Origin: an uncultured Akkermansia sp.
Lineage (GTDB): Bacteria > Verrucomicrobiota > Verrucomicrobiia > Verrucomicrobiales > Akkermansiaceae
DNA: 5,500 bases
Assembly: GCA_904501975.1 (NCBI GenBank)
Contig: CAJGCZ010000083.1
Span: 1 to 5,500 of the forward strand
Direction: 5' to 3'
Shown: positions 1 to 4,664 of the stretch, piece by piece
Layout: every line of letters starts with the position of its first letter
Numbering within the stretch: the stretch's first letter is position 1
Translations under genes and position numbers: made by a program
Notes under the pieces: generated by a model
Databases searched by the model: none
What the model was told of the DNA's origin: nothing
What the model saw: only the letters and a program-made list of their open reading frames with translations

Positions 1-224
1 GCATCTGCAAGTGAGAATAAAAAAATTAAAATATGCGGTAAACAAAGGCCGATTTTGCAAAAAAAACACGACTCAAGTACGTAAAGTTGAATATTGGATG
101 TTGCATATTGAAAGTGGGGGATAGCGCCAAGATTATTTGATAGCCCAAACGGCAATTTAGAGCCACCCGAGGGCGCAAAATTCTATAATCTGTGCAAACG
201 GTTCTTGTCCTACCGCTCCCTATA
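1..224. other. AT-rich intergenic stretch, no supported gene
   Basis: No coding sequence is supported here. The two forward frames open from the left edge stop at about 84 and 124 and look like A-rich non-coding DNA, although the 3' tail of an upstream gene cannot be excluded. Around 139-159 lies the motif ATAGCCCAAACGGCAATTT, which recurs with one extra base at 4434-4453 behind the aminotransferase. A perfect TATAAT at 184-189 points toward the hairpin arrays but has no recognisable -35 box at 16-18 nt. From about 208 the text CTACCGCTCCCT begins the header that also precedes the other two hairpin arrays (near 373 and 1055). Confidence 0.6.
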
Positions 225-350
225 GTGATATTGCCGCGCTCCGCGTGGCAGTAATAGGCACTGCCCGCAACGCGGGCAATATCACTGCGGTGCAACCGCA
301 ATTTCTCTTGCTCCTGCAAATATCACTTTCTGCGCAGCAGAAAATATCAC
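225..350. repeat. Modular hairpin array, copy 1
   Basis: This is a chain of short palindromes joined by an 8-nt linker. It opens with GTGATATT (225-232), then a 7-bp stem with a TCC loop and one G-T pair (233-249). A 5-bp stem GCAGT/ACTGC (248-264) overlaps the next hairpin, GCCCGC-AAC-GCGGGC (263-277). AATATCAC (278-285) follows, then TGCGGT-GCA-ACCGCA (286-300), TTGC-TCCT-GCAA (308-319), another AATATCAC (319-326), TTTCTGC-GCA-GCAGAAA (327-343) and a last AATATCAC (343-350). The first linker is the reverse complement of the later ones, so the whole unit can also fold as a multibranched structure. Positions 225-327 recur at 457-559 with three substitutions. No protein is credible here. Function unknown. 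Confidence 0.85.
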
Positions 351-559
351 TAAATGACATCACTTTTTTGCCCTACCGCTCCCTTGTGGTGATATTTGCC
401 TTTCAGGCAAGTGATATTCTGCCTGCGGCAGAGCGATATTGAGCTTTGCAAGCTCAGTGATATTGCCTCGCTCCGCGTGGCAGTAATAGGCACTGCCCGC
501 AACGCGGGCAATATCACTGCGGTGCAACCGCAATTTCTCTTGCTCCAGCAAATATCGCT
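351..559. repeat. Modular hairpin array, copy 2 (longest copy)
   Basis: After the header TAAATGACATCAC and CCCTACCGCTCCCTTGTG comes GTGATATT (389-396), TTGCCT-TTC-AGGCAA (396-410), GTGATATT (411-418), CTGCC-TGC-GGCAG (419-431), GCGATATT (433-440), GAGCTT-TGC-AAGCTC (441-455), GTGATATT (457-464) and then the same series as copy 1 (465-559), ending at AATATCGC. The terminal hairpin TTTCTGC/GCAGAAA of copy 1 is missing; its place is taken by the palindromic element starting at 566. The left half uses GTGATATT linkers and the right half AATATCAC linkers, so the two halves are complementary. The segment 345-486 is duplicated at 1028-1167. Confidence 0.85.
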
Positions 560-683
560 ATGCCATGTTAAAGTTTTCAGTTGATAAATGATAGTTTGTA
601 GAAGTACGAGGGACGAATTCCGACATACGAATTTACCGCGAGCGCAGCGAGCCGAATTTGAGAGCCCCACAGGGCGCCATAAA

Positions 684-764
684 ATAGCCCGGTGGTGGAG
701 CCGCGTCAGCGGCAGAACCCCGGGTTAGACACCCATCAATTGGAACCCCGGAGGGGTGGCATAA
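684..764. repeat. REP-like GC-rich hairpin pair (left arm of palindrome)
   Basis: Two imperfect palindromes lie side by side. The first (684-727) pairs TAGCCCGG with CCGGGTTA around an inner CCGC/GCGG stem. The second (740-764) is built on CCCC-GGA-GGGG followed by TGGCATAA. Both recur in inverted order at 839-921. GC-rich palindromes of this kind resemble bacterial REP/BIME elements, which in many genomes are associated with RAYT-type (IS200-like) transposases; no such gene is in this window. Confidence 0.7.
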
Positions 765-838
765 AGGGTGGCATTATATTGCATGTCTTTCATTATCCGT
801 GTTTTATCAATAAATAGCATAAATGTTGAAGCCACGCA

Positions 839-921
839 TTATGCCACCCCTGACGGGGTTCCAAAATATTTTTCATCTTTCCCCGGGGTTACGCTGCTGC
901 GCAGCTCCACCCCGGGCTACC
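839..921. repeat. REP-like GC-rich hairpin pair (right arm of palindrome)
   Basis: Inverted counterparts of 684-764. The TTATGCCACCCC / GGGGTTCCAA palindrome (839-864) mirrors 740-764, differing mainly in the loop. A longer palindrome (881-921) pairs CCCGGGGT with ACCCCGGG around an inner GCTGC-TGC-GCAGC stem and mirrors 684-727. The inner stem differs between the two arms yet remains paired in each, which suggests that pairing matters. Confidence 0.7.
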
Positions 922-1027
922 ATATATCGCCCCCCCGGGGCTCTAATATTCCGTTCGCTGCGCTCACATTAATGCGCCCTACAAATTGCAATTTGTGGGG
1001 CTATCAACTAAAAACTTTAACAGAGCG

Positions 1028-1170
1028 TATCACTAAATGACATCACTTCTGCCCTACCGCTCCCTTGTGGTGATATTTGCCTTTCAGGCAAGTGATATTC
1101 TGCCTGCGGCAGAGCGATATTGAGCTTTGCAAGCTCAATGATATTGCCCCGCTCTGCGTGGCAGTAAAAA
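1028..1170. repeat. Modular hairpin array, copy 3 (truncated)
   Basis: A direct repeat of 345-486, with four substitutions and a 2-nt gap by eye. It carries the header, GTGATATT (1070-1077), TTGCCT-TTC-AGGCAA (1077-1091), GTGATATT (1092-1099), CTGCC-TGC-GGCAG (1100-1112), GCGATATT (1114-1121), GAGCTT-TGC-AAGCTC (1122-1136), ATGATATT (1138-1145) and GCCCCGCTCTGCGTGGC (1146-1162). It then breaks off into A-rich DNA. The AATATCAC-linked right half present in copies 1 and 2 is absent. It ends about 25 nt upstream of the L,D-transpeptidase promoter. Confidence 0.85.
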
Positions 1171-1195
1171 AGGCGACAAGGGGCTTTTCCTCTCA

Positions 1196-1224
1196 TTGAC
1201 ACCGGGGGACAACTATGTTATATA
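1196..1224 (+). promoter_or_regulatory. Sigma70-type promoter of the L,D-transpeptidase gene
   Basis: A perfect -35 box TTGACA (1196-1201) is followed by a 17-nt spacer and TATATA (1219-1224) within a TA-rich run extending to 1228. Transcription would start near 1231, giving a leader of about 10 nt before the ATG at 1241. This placement decides the start codon: a TTG at 1196 in the same frame coincides with the -35 box and so cannot be the translation start. Confidence 0.75.
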
Positions 1225-1240
1225 TATACACCGTACCTCC

Positions 1241-2002
1241 ATGCGCTATTTTACTTTTCTTACCGTGTTTAGCATCATCATATCCGGGGCTTGGGCAGAG
1301 CCTGCGGAGACGGAGTGCACGGTGGAATACATGAACCCCATGGCAGCCATGACGGCGCGCTATGGTCTGCCGGTGGATATTCGGCTGCCGGAGGCGTGGG
1401 GGCTAACGGAGCAGCAGCGGCAAACGGCATTGCGCCCGCCCACGGTAGTGGCGGATGGCAAGCGTTTTCGCTTTGTGTACCCGGAGGATGTGCCCCCCAC
1501 GGCGGAGGCTGTAGCCAGTGGCGCGGCCTTAAGCGAGGCACAGCGCAAAAAGATGCAGCAGGCACGCCGAGCAGCGCTTAAGGAAGCCGTGTGGCGCGCC
1601 GGACTTGAGGCCGAGCTCTACAACCATGTGCATTCGGCCGCGCTGGCGGAGCAAGAGAAGCAAGGGTGCCACATTGTCATTAAGCTGGGGGAGCAAAAGG
1701 GCTACTACCGCGAGGGGACAACGGAGCTGCGTGTGTTTGATGTGTGCTCCGGCAAGGAGAGCACGCCCACACCACTTGGGCATTTTCATGTGCAAGAGAA
1801 GCGCCGCGAGCACCGCTCTAACCTGTACAACAACGCCAACATGCCCTATTTTATGCGTCTGACCCTGGATGGCGTGGGGCTGCACCAAGGCAAAATACGG
1901 CGTGCCCCTGCCTCGCACGGCTGTGTGCGCCTGCGTGAAGAAGACGCACGATTTCTCTTTGAGCACTGCGCTGAAGGCACCGCGGTGTTTATTGAACAAT
2001 GA
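1241..2002 (+). CDS. Secreted L,D-transpeptidase (YkuD/ErfK family)
   Basis: The product is 253 residues. Residues 1-19 form a typical signal peptide (hydrophobic TFLTVFSIIISGAWA, likely cut after AWA), so the enzyme acts in the periplasm. The catalytic YkuD domain spans about 143-252, with TPTPLGHF (175-182), the upstream HQG (H215) and the active-site block SHGCVRL, with H226 and nucleophile C228. Family members use this cysteine to form 3-3 cross-links in peptidoglycan or to attach proteins to it; which of these applies here cannot be read from sequence. Residues 25-140 form a charged, Ala/Glu/Gln-rich region with no motif I recognise. The ATG at 1241 is preferred over an upstream TTG at 1196 because the signal peptide and promoter both fit it. 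No Shine-Dalgarno is visible. It is convergent with the SurA-like gene. No clear terminator of its own was found. Confidence 0.92.
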   Translation: MRYFTFLTVFSIIISGAWAEPAETECTVEYMNPMAAMTARYGLPVDIRLPEAWGLTEQQRQTALRPPTVVADGKRFRFVYPEDVPPTAEAVASGAALSEAQRKKMQQARRAALKEAVWRAGLEAELYNHVHSAALAEQEKQGCHIVIKLGEQKGYYREGTTELRVFDVCSGKESTPTPLGHFHVQEKRREHRSNLYNNANMPYFMRLTLDGVGLHQGKIRRAPASHGCVRLREEDARFLFEHCAEGTAVFIEQ

Positions 2003-2007
2003 TTGAG

Positions 2008-2142
2008 ATTTTTGATTATTGATTTTGGATTTGGTAGCACCGCACGCCTGCGGCTCACCTATAAACAAAGAACCCGCACCTTGCGATGCGGGAACTTGCT
2101 GCGGCGTAGCCGCCTAACTTTCAAATCAAAAATCCAAAACCT
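2008..2142. repeat. Intergenic cassette with heptad-repeat inverted arms
   Basis: The left arm (2008-2034) is built from degenerate 7-mers (TTGATTA, TTGATTT, TGGATTT). The right arm (2121-2142) is the inverted form (AAATCAAAAATCCAAAACC). Both share TTTTGGATTT in inverted orientation. Between them lie small GC-rich palindromes: CCGCA-CGCC-TGCGG (2040-2053), CCCGCA/TGCGGG (2073-2092) and GCGGC-GTA-GCCGC (2101-2113). A similar cassette lies at 5185-5358. It separates the two convergent genes. Confidence 0.6.
2061..2092 (-). terminator. Rho-independent terminator of the SurA-like gene
   Basis: Read on the minus strand, CCCGCA, an 8-nt loop and TGCGGG are followed by TTCTTTGTTT. It lies about 60 nt past the stop codon at 2154. 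The 6-bp stem is short but GC-rich and the T-rich tail is on the correct side for minus-strand transcription only. Confidence 0.65.
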
Positions 2143-2153
2143 TAAATCGTACA

Positions 2154-3176
2154 TCAAATGTATGTTCTAATCACGGCTTTGGAGCGCAGGCGTTCAATCC
2201 ATTCGCGGTAGCGTTCTTCGCTCTTCTTGCGGCACACGGAATCTTCTACACGGGCCTTAATGCCGGGGGAATTGAGTGAGGGGGGCGTGGCGCGGCGGGT
2301 TTCCAACACGCGCACGATAGTGAAACCGTACTCGGAGGCCAAGGGGCCGAACACCTGATTCTTGGGCAAGGAGAAGACGAGGTTGGCGAAGTCCACATCG
2401 TGGTCGGCACGCTTACGGAAGGGCCACTTGCCGCCGGATTTAGCGTACTCATCTCGAGAGTTGCCAATGGCGGCATCGGAGAAGCTGATTTCGCCGGCCT
2501 TGATGGCGGCTACCAACTCCTCGGCCTTGCGGAACTGCTCCTCGGGCGTGTCGTGAGCAAAGGCACCGGAGCCCAGGGGAATGTAAATCTTTTCGTACTG
2601 CACGGTGTCCTTGGTCATATCGCGATAGTCGTACTTGGTGGCCTCGTACTCGGCACGGATTTCGTCCGGGGTGGGCGGAATATCGCGGTCGTAGCGCATG
2701 CTGCGCATGGCACCAACAGTCACCTCCTTACGCACGGAGTCCTTAAACTCGGCATAGGTCATGCCGTTGGCGCGCAGGTTGTTGAGGAGCTCCTCGCGCT
2801 TACCGTTAAAGTGGTTGAGAATGCGGCGGTTGATTTCTTCCTCGATGGCGCTCTCGGGCAAGTGAATGCCCTTGCCTTCGCAATCGCTGAGCACGAGCTC
2901 GCGCTCAATGAGCTCATCCAACACGGCTTGCTTGGCCTTAATCAGCTCGCCGTTAAAGCGTCCGCCCTGGCGGGGATAGAGCATCACCAGCTCGTTGACA
3001 TAAGGACGAAGACGCGCGCGAACCTCGGAGGAGGTGATGGGGCGGCCATTAACCACGGCTGCCACACGGTTCACAATGCGAGAAGGCTTGGGCGCACGGG
3101 CATTTTCTGCAGCCTGCACAGCATCAGCGGCCAAGAGGGCCAGCATGAGGTAAGAGAAACAACGCAAAATCTTCAT
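2154..3176 (-). CDS. SurA-like periplasmic peptidyl-prolyl cis-trans isomerase (parvulin type)
   Basis: The product is 340 residues. Residues 1-22 are a signal peptide (LMLALLAADAVQA, likely cut after VQA). Residues about 36-160 match the SurA N-terminal chaperone domain, opening with the typical VAAVVNGRPITSSEV. A single parvulin (PPIC) domain spans about 190-292, showing SRDEYAKSGGKWPF (240-253), a VFSLPKNQVFGPL stretch and YGFTIVRVLE. The C-terminal helix (315-340) is like the SurA segment that packs back on the N-domain. E. coli SurA has two parvulin domains; this protein has one, as in many SurA/PrsA-like relatives. It would assist folding of secreted or outer-membrane proteins; clients are unknown. 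The ATG is preceded by GGAAGAG, but the promoter places that at or before the transcript start. It is divergent from the aminotransferase and looks monocistronic. Confidence 0.9.
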   Translation of the reverse strand: MKILRCFSYLMLALLAADAVQAAENARAPKPSRIVNRVAAVVNGRPITSSEVRARLRPYVNELVMLYPRQGGRFNGELIKAKQAVLDELIERELVLSDCEGKGIHLPESAIEEEINRRILNHFNGKREELLNNLRANGMTYAEFKDSVRKEVTVGAMRSMRYDRDIPPTPDEIRAEYEATKYDYRDMTKDTVQYEKIYIPLGSGAFAHDTPEEQFRKAEELVAAIKAGEISFSDAAIGNSRDEYAKSGGKWPFRKRADHDVDFANLVFSLPKNQVFGPLASEYGFTIVRVLETRRATPPSLNSPGIKARVEDSVCRKKSEERYREWIERLRSKAVIRTYI

Positions 3177-3185
3177 ATCTCTTCC

Positions 3186-3214
3186 ATACTACACTATTTG
3201 TGCAGCGCTGGCAA
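3186..3214 (-). promoter_or_regulatory. Sigma70-type promoter of the SurA-like gene
   Basis: On the minus strand: -35 TTGCCA (3214-3209), a 17-nt spacer, -10 TAGTAT (3191-3186). The ATG at 3176 begins 9 nt after the -10 box, so transcription starting 6-8 nt downstream would leave only 1-3 nt of leader. GGAAGAG between the -10 box and the ATG could act as a ribosome site only if another promoter lies upstream. Confidence 0.7.
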
Positions 3215-3268
3215 TCATCTTCTTTGTCAGGCAGCAACTTTATTCTCGCCATCCCCCGGCAAAGGTGG

Positions 3269-3274
3269 TAAGAT
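3269..3274 (+). promoter_or_regulatory. Possible -10 box for the aminotransferase gene
   Basis: TAAGAT lies 30 nt before the ATG at 3305, in the 128-bp divergent spacer. No good -35 box sits at 16-18 nt. The alternative reading of the same bases is a Shine-Dalgarno (AAAGGTGG) in front of a 23-codon ORF at 3273-3344. Weak call. Confidence 0.3.
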
Positions 3275-3304
3275 GCGGGCAATTACAAGCATTTTTTCAA
3301 ACTT

Positions 3305-4393
3305 ATGGCGCTTAAACTGTTTATACCGGGGCCTACTGTTGTGACGGAGGATATATTGGCCGAGATGTGCGGGCCGATGATGGCGCACCGCTCGGCGAAG
3401 GCAACGGAGATTCAGAAGCGGATATCGGAAAACATGCAGCGAGTGCTCTACACGCAGAACCGCATCTTGCTTTCCACCTCTTCGGGCTCGGGGCTCATGG
3501 AGGGAGCCATTCGCTCGTGCACGGCAAAGCGCGCAGCGGTGTTCTCTTGCGGGGCCTTTGGCGACAAGTGGTTTAAGATTGCACAAATGAGCGGGATTGC
3601 GTCGGATTTGTTCTCGAGCACGCCCGGGGAACCGACCACGCCGGAGATGGTGGATGCCGCGCTGTCCACCGGCAAGTATGATGTGATTACCGTAACGCAC
3701 AACGAGACCTCTACCGGGGTGCAAAACCCGGTGGAAGAGATTGCGGAGGTGATGAAGAAGTACCCGGATGTGGTGTGGCTGGTGGATGGAGTTTCGTCCG
3801 TGGCCGGTGCCAAGATTGAGACGGACAAGCTGGGGATTGATGTGTTGCTTACCTCTACCCAAAAGGCGCTGGCCGTGCCGCCGGGCATGTCGTTGTGTGC
3901 CATGAGCCGTAAGGCCTACGAGCGCACGGCGGCGGTGCCGCACCGTGGGTTGTATTTTGACCTGCGCACGCTGTGGGACTTTATTGATGAAAAGAATTAC
4001 CAGTATACCTCCACCCCCTGCCTTTCCCTCATGTATGCGCTGGACAAGCAATTGCAGCACATTGTGCACGAGGAAGGCGTGGAGGCCCGCTTTGCCCGCC
4101 ATGAGCAATGCGCGGCGTTTACGCGCGCGTGGGCGGATGAGTATTTCCGCGTGTACCCCAACCGCCGCTACCTCTCCAAAACCCTGACGGTAATAGATGC
4201 CCGCCCTCGGGGCTGCGCAGACTACATTTCCATCCCCAAACTCAACGAGGGGCTGGCCACGCTTAACTTGCAGCTGGGTAACGGCTACGGCGCGCTTAAG
4301 GACAAAACTTTCCGCATTGCCCACATGGGCGAGCTGTGCCTGGAGGACATGAAGGAGATTACCGCAGCCGTGGTGCAGGTGCTGAAGCTGTGA
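3305..4393 (+). CDS. PLP-dependent class V aminotransferase (alanine/serine-glyoxylate type)
   Basis: The product is 362 residues, the usual length for the family, with no signal peptide, so cytoplasmic. Diagnostic blocks are present in order: PGPT near the N-terminus (8-11), HRS (28-30), the cofactor-phosphate loop TSSGSGLMEG (58-67), THNETSTGV (131-139), VDGVSSVAG with the PLP-pyridine aspartate D161 (160-168), TSTQKAL with the Schiff-base lysine K187 (183-189), and FRIAHMG with R337, the expected substrate-carboxylate arginine. Relatives transfer amino groups between alanine, serine or phosphoserine and glyoxylate, pyruvate or 2-oxoglutarate; some supply the SerC step of serine synthesis. 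The substrate cannot be fixed here. The ATG at 3305 fits the family N-terminus although no Shine-Dalgarno precedes it. It is a single gene with its own terminator at 4467-4491. Confidence 0.9.
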   Translation: MALKLFIPGPTVVTEDILAEMCGPMMAHRSAKATEIQKRISENMQRVLYTQNRILLSTSSGSGLMEGAIRSCTAKRAAVFSCGAFGDKWFKIAQMSGIASDLFSSTPGEPTTPEMVDAALSTGKYDVITVTHNETSTGVQNPVEEIAEVMKKYPDVVWLVDGVSSVAGAKIETDKLGIDVLLTSTQKALAVPPGMSLCAMSRKAYERTAAVPHRGLYFDLRTLWDFIDEKNYQYTSTPCLSLMYALDKQLQHIVHEEGVEARFARHEQCAAFTRAWADEYFRVYPNRRYLSKTLTVIDARPRGCADYISIPKLNEGLATLNLQLGNGYGALKDKTFRIAHMGELCLEDMKEITAAVVQVLKL

Positions 4394-4433
4394 TGTTGAA
4401 TTTTAAAAGTGGAGTATACGCAACGGTCATTTT

Positions 4434-4453
4434 ATAGCCCAAGACGGCAATTT
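4434..4453. repeat. Short dispersed repeat ATAGCCCAA(G)ACGGCAATTT
   Basis: The same motif, one base shorter, occurs at about 140-158. Both are preceded by AT-rich DNA including GTTGAAT some 40-50 nt upstream. A variant with CCCCACAAATNGCAATTTGTGGGG occurs in the palindromic elements near 979-1000 and 5384-5407, so these may be eroded ends of the same repeat family. Confidence 0.5.
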
Positions 4454-4466
4454 GTCTATATCGTAG

Positions 4467-4491
4467 GGTGGGACTTCAGTCCCACCTTTTT
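4467..4491 (+). terminator. Rho-independent terminator of the aminotransferase gene
   Basis: A perfect 8-bp stem GGTGGGAC/GTCCCACC with a TTCA loop is followed directly by TTTTT. It lies 74 nt after the stop codon and is in the correct orientation for the gene upstream. Confidence 0.85.
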
Positions 4492-4513
4492 GGTGGTATG
4501 GTTTGATAATAAA

Positions 4514-4533
4514 TGTTGGACTAAAGTCCAACA
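4514..4533. repeat. Hairpin related to the preceding terminator stem
   Basis: A perfect 8-bp stem TGTTGGAC/GTCCAACA with a TAAA loop. The inner bases GGAC/GTCC match the terminator stem at 4467-4486, while outer positions differ with matching changes on the other arm. No T-run follows, so it is unlikely to be a terminator by itself. Confidence 0.65.
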
Positions 4534-4547
4534 CTCCGATAGGATTT

Positions 4548-4573
4548 CCCCCACAACTAGCAATTTGTGGGGG
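4548..4573. repeat. CCCCCACAA/TTGTGGGGG hairpin
   Basis: A perfect 9-bp stem with an 8-nt loop containing AGCAA. It resembles the CCCCACAAAT-GCAATTTGTGGGG palindromes inside the mobile-element ends (near 979-1000 and 5384-5407), and the downstream text GTTTTAACAG resembles the CTTTAACAG element terminus. It may be a remnant of one element end. Confidence 0.55.
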
Positions 4574-4590
4574 TCCCGGAGTTTTAACAG

Positions 4591-4632
4591 CAAGAAAAAC
4601 GCCGTACAACCCTTTTATCGGTTGTACGGCGT
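4591..4632 (-). terminator. Strong rho-independent terminator of the lysozyme-like gene
   Basis: A perfect 12-bp stem (CGCCGTACAACC with GGTTGTACGGCG, 4600-4631, 8-nt loop), extendable by one A-T pair, is followed on the minus strand by TTTTTCTTG. It ends transcription of the gene whose stop codon is at 4665. Confidence 0.9.
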
Positions 4633-4664
4633 GAAGATGTTACGATAATGATGCCGGGGCAGAA

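Larger units (their letters stand above)
566..1022. mobile_element. 457-bp palindromic MITE-like element with 20-bp terminal inverted repeats
   Basis: The left end TGTTAAAGTTTTCAGTTGAT (566-585) and the right end (1003-1022) are inverted repeats matching at 19 of 20 positions. Internally the two halves mirror each other: a GAGCGCAGCGA block near 639 against its complement near 956-966, an AGCCCGG-type hairpin at 684-727 against 881-921, and a CCCCGGAGGGG-type hairpin at 740-764 against 839-864, around a unique AT-rich centre (about 775-835). No transposase or other gene is present, so if mobile it would be non-autonomous. No target-site duplication is obvious. It sits exactly where the last hairpin of array copy 2 is expected, which suggests insertion into an older tandem array. 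It could instead be a composite of REP-like units rather than a transposable unit. Confidence 0.6.

Noticed and set aside
26..670. Several ORFs of 60-106 codons on both strands (for example minus 26-319, 350-670, 360-551; plus 245-442, 396-584)
   Set aside because: They are translations of the hairpin arrays. Similar peptides recur only because the DNA repeats, there is no start-site or domain support, and the palindromic design explains the open frames.
566..1022. Complete insertion sequence
   Set aside because: Despite terminal inverted repeats there is no transposase reading frame inside and no clear target-site duplication.
225..1170. CRISPR array
   Set aside because: The conserved linker is only 8 nt, the intervening units are palindromes rather than unique spacers, the polarity flips, and no cas gene is present.
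768..1202. ORFs at 768-1040 (+) and 1017-1202 (-)
   Set aside because: Both lie across element and array repeats, with no recognisable domain and no plausible promoter or ribosome site.
1196..1240. TTG start at 1196 for the L,D-transpeptidase
   Set aside because: It coincides with the TTGACA -35 box and would put a polar extension in front of a well-formed signal peptide beginning at 1241.
2101..2113. GCGGC-GTA-GCCGC as a terminator of the L,D-transpeptidase
   Set aside because: A 5-bp stem without a following T-run on the plus strand.
2400..3344. Long plus-strand ORF (314 codons) antisense to the SurA-like gene
   Set aside because: A shadow of the GC-rich codon pattern of the real gene, low-complexity Leu/Val/Gly/Ala-rich, no domain; the minus-strand frame has a full family match.
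3227..4324. Long minus-strand ORF (365 codons) antisense to the aminotransferase
   Set aside because: An Arg/His/Gly-rich shadow frame; all aminotransferase motifs are on the plus strand.
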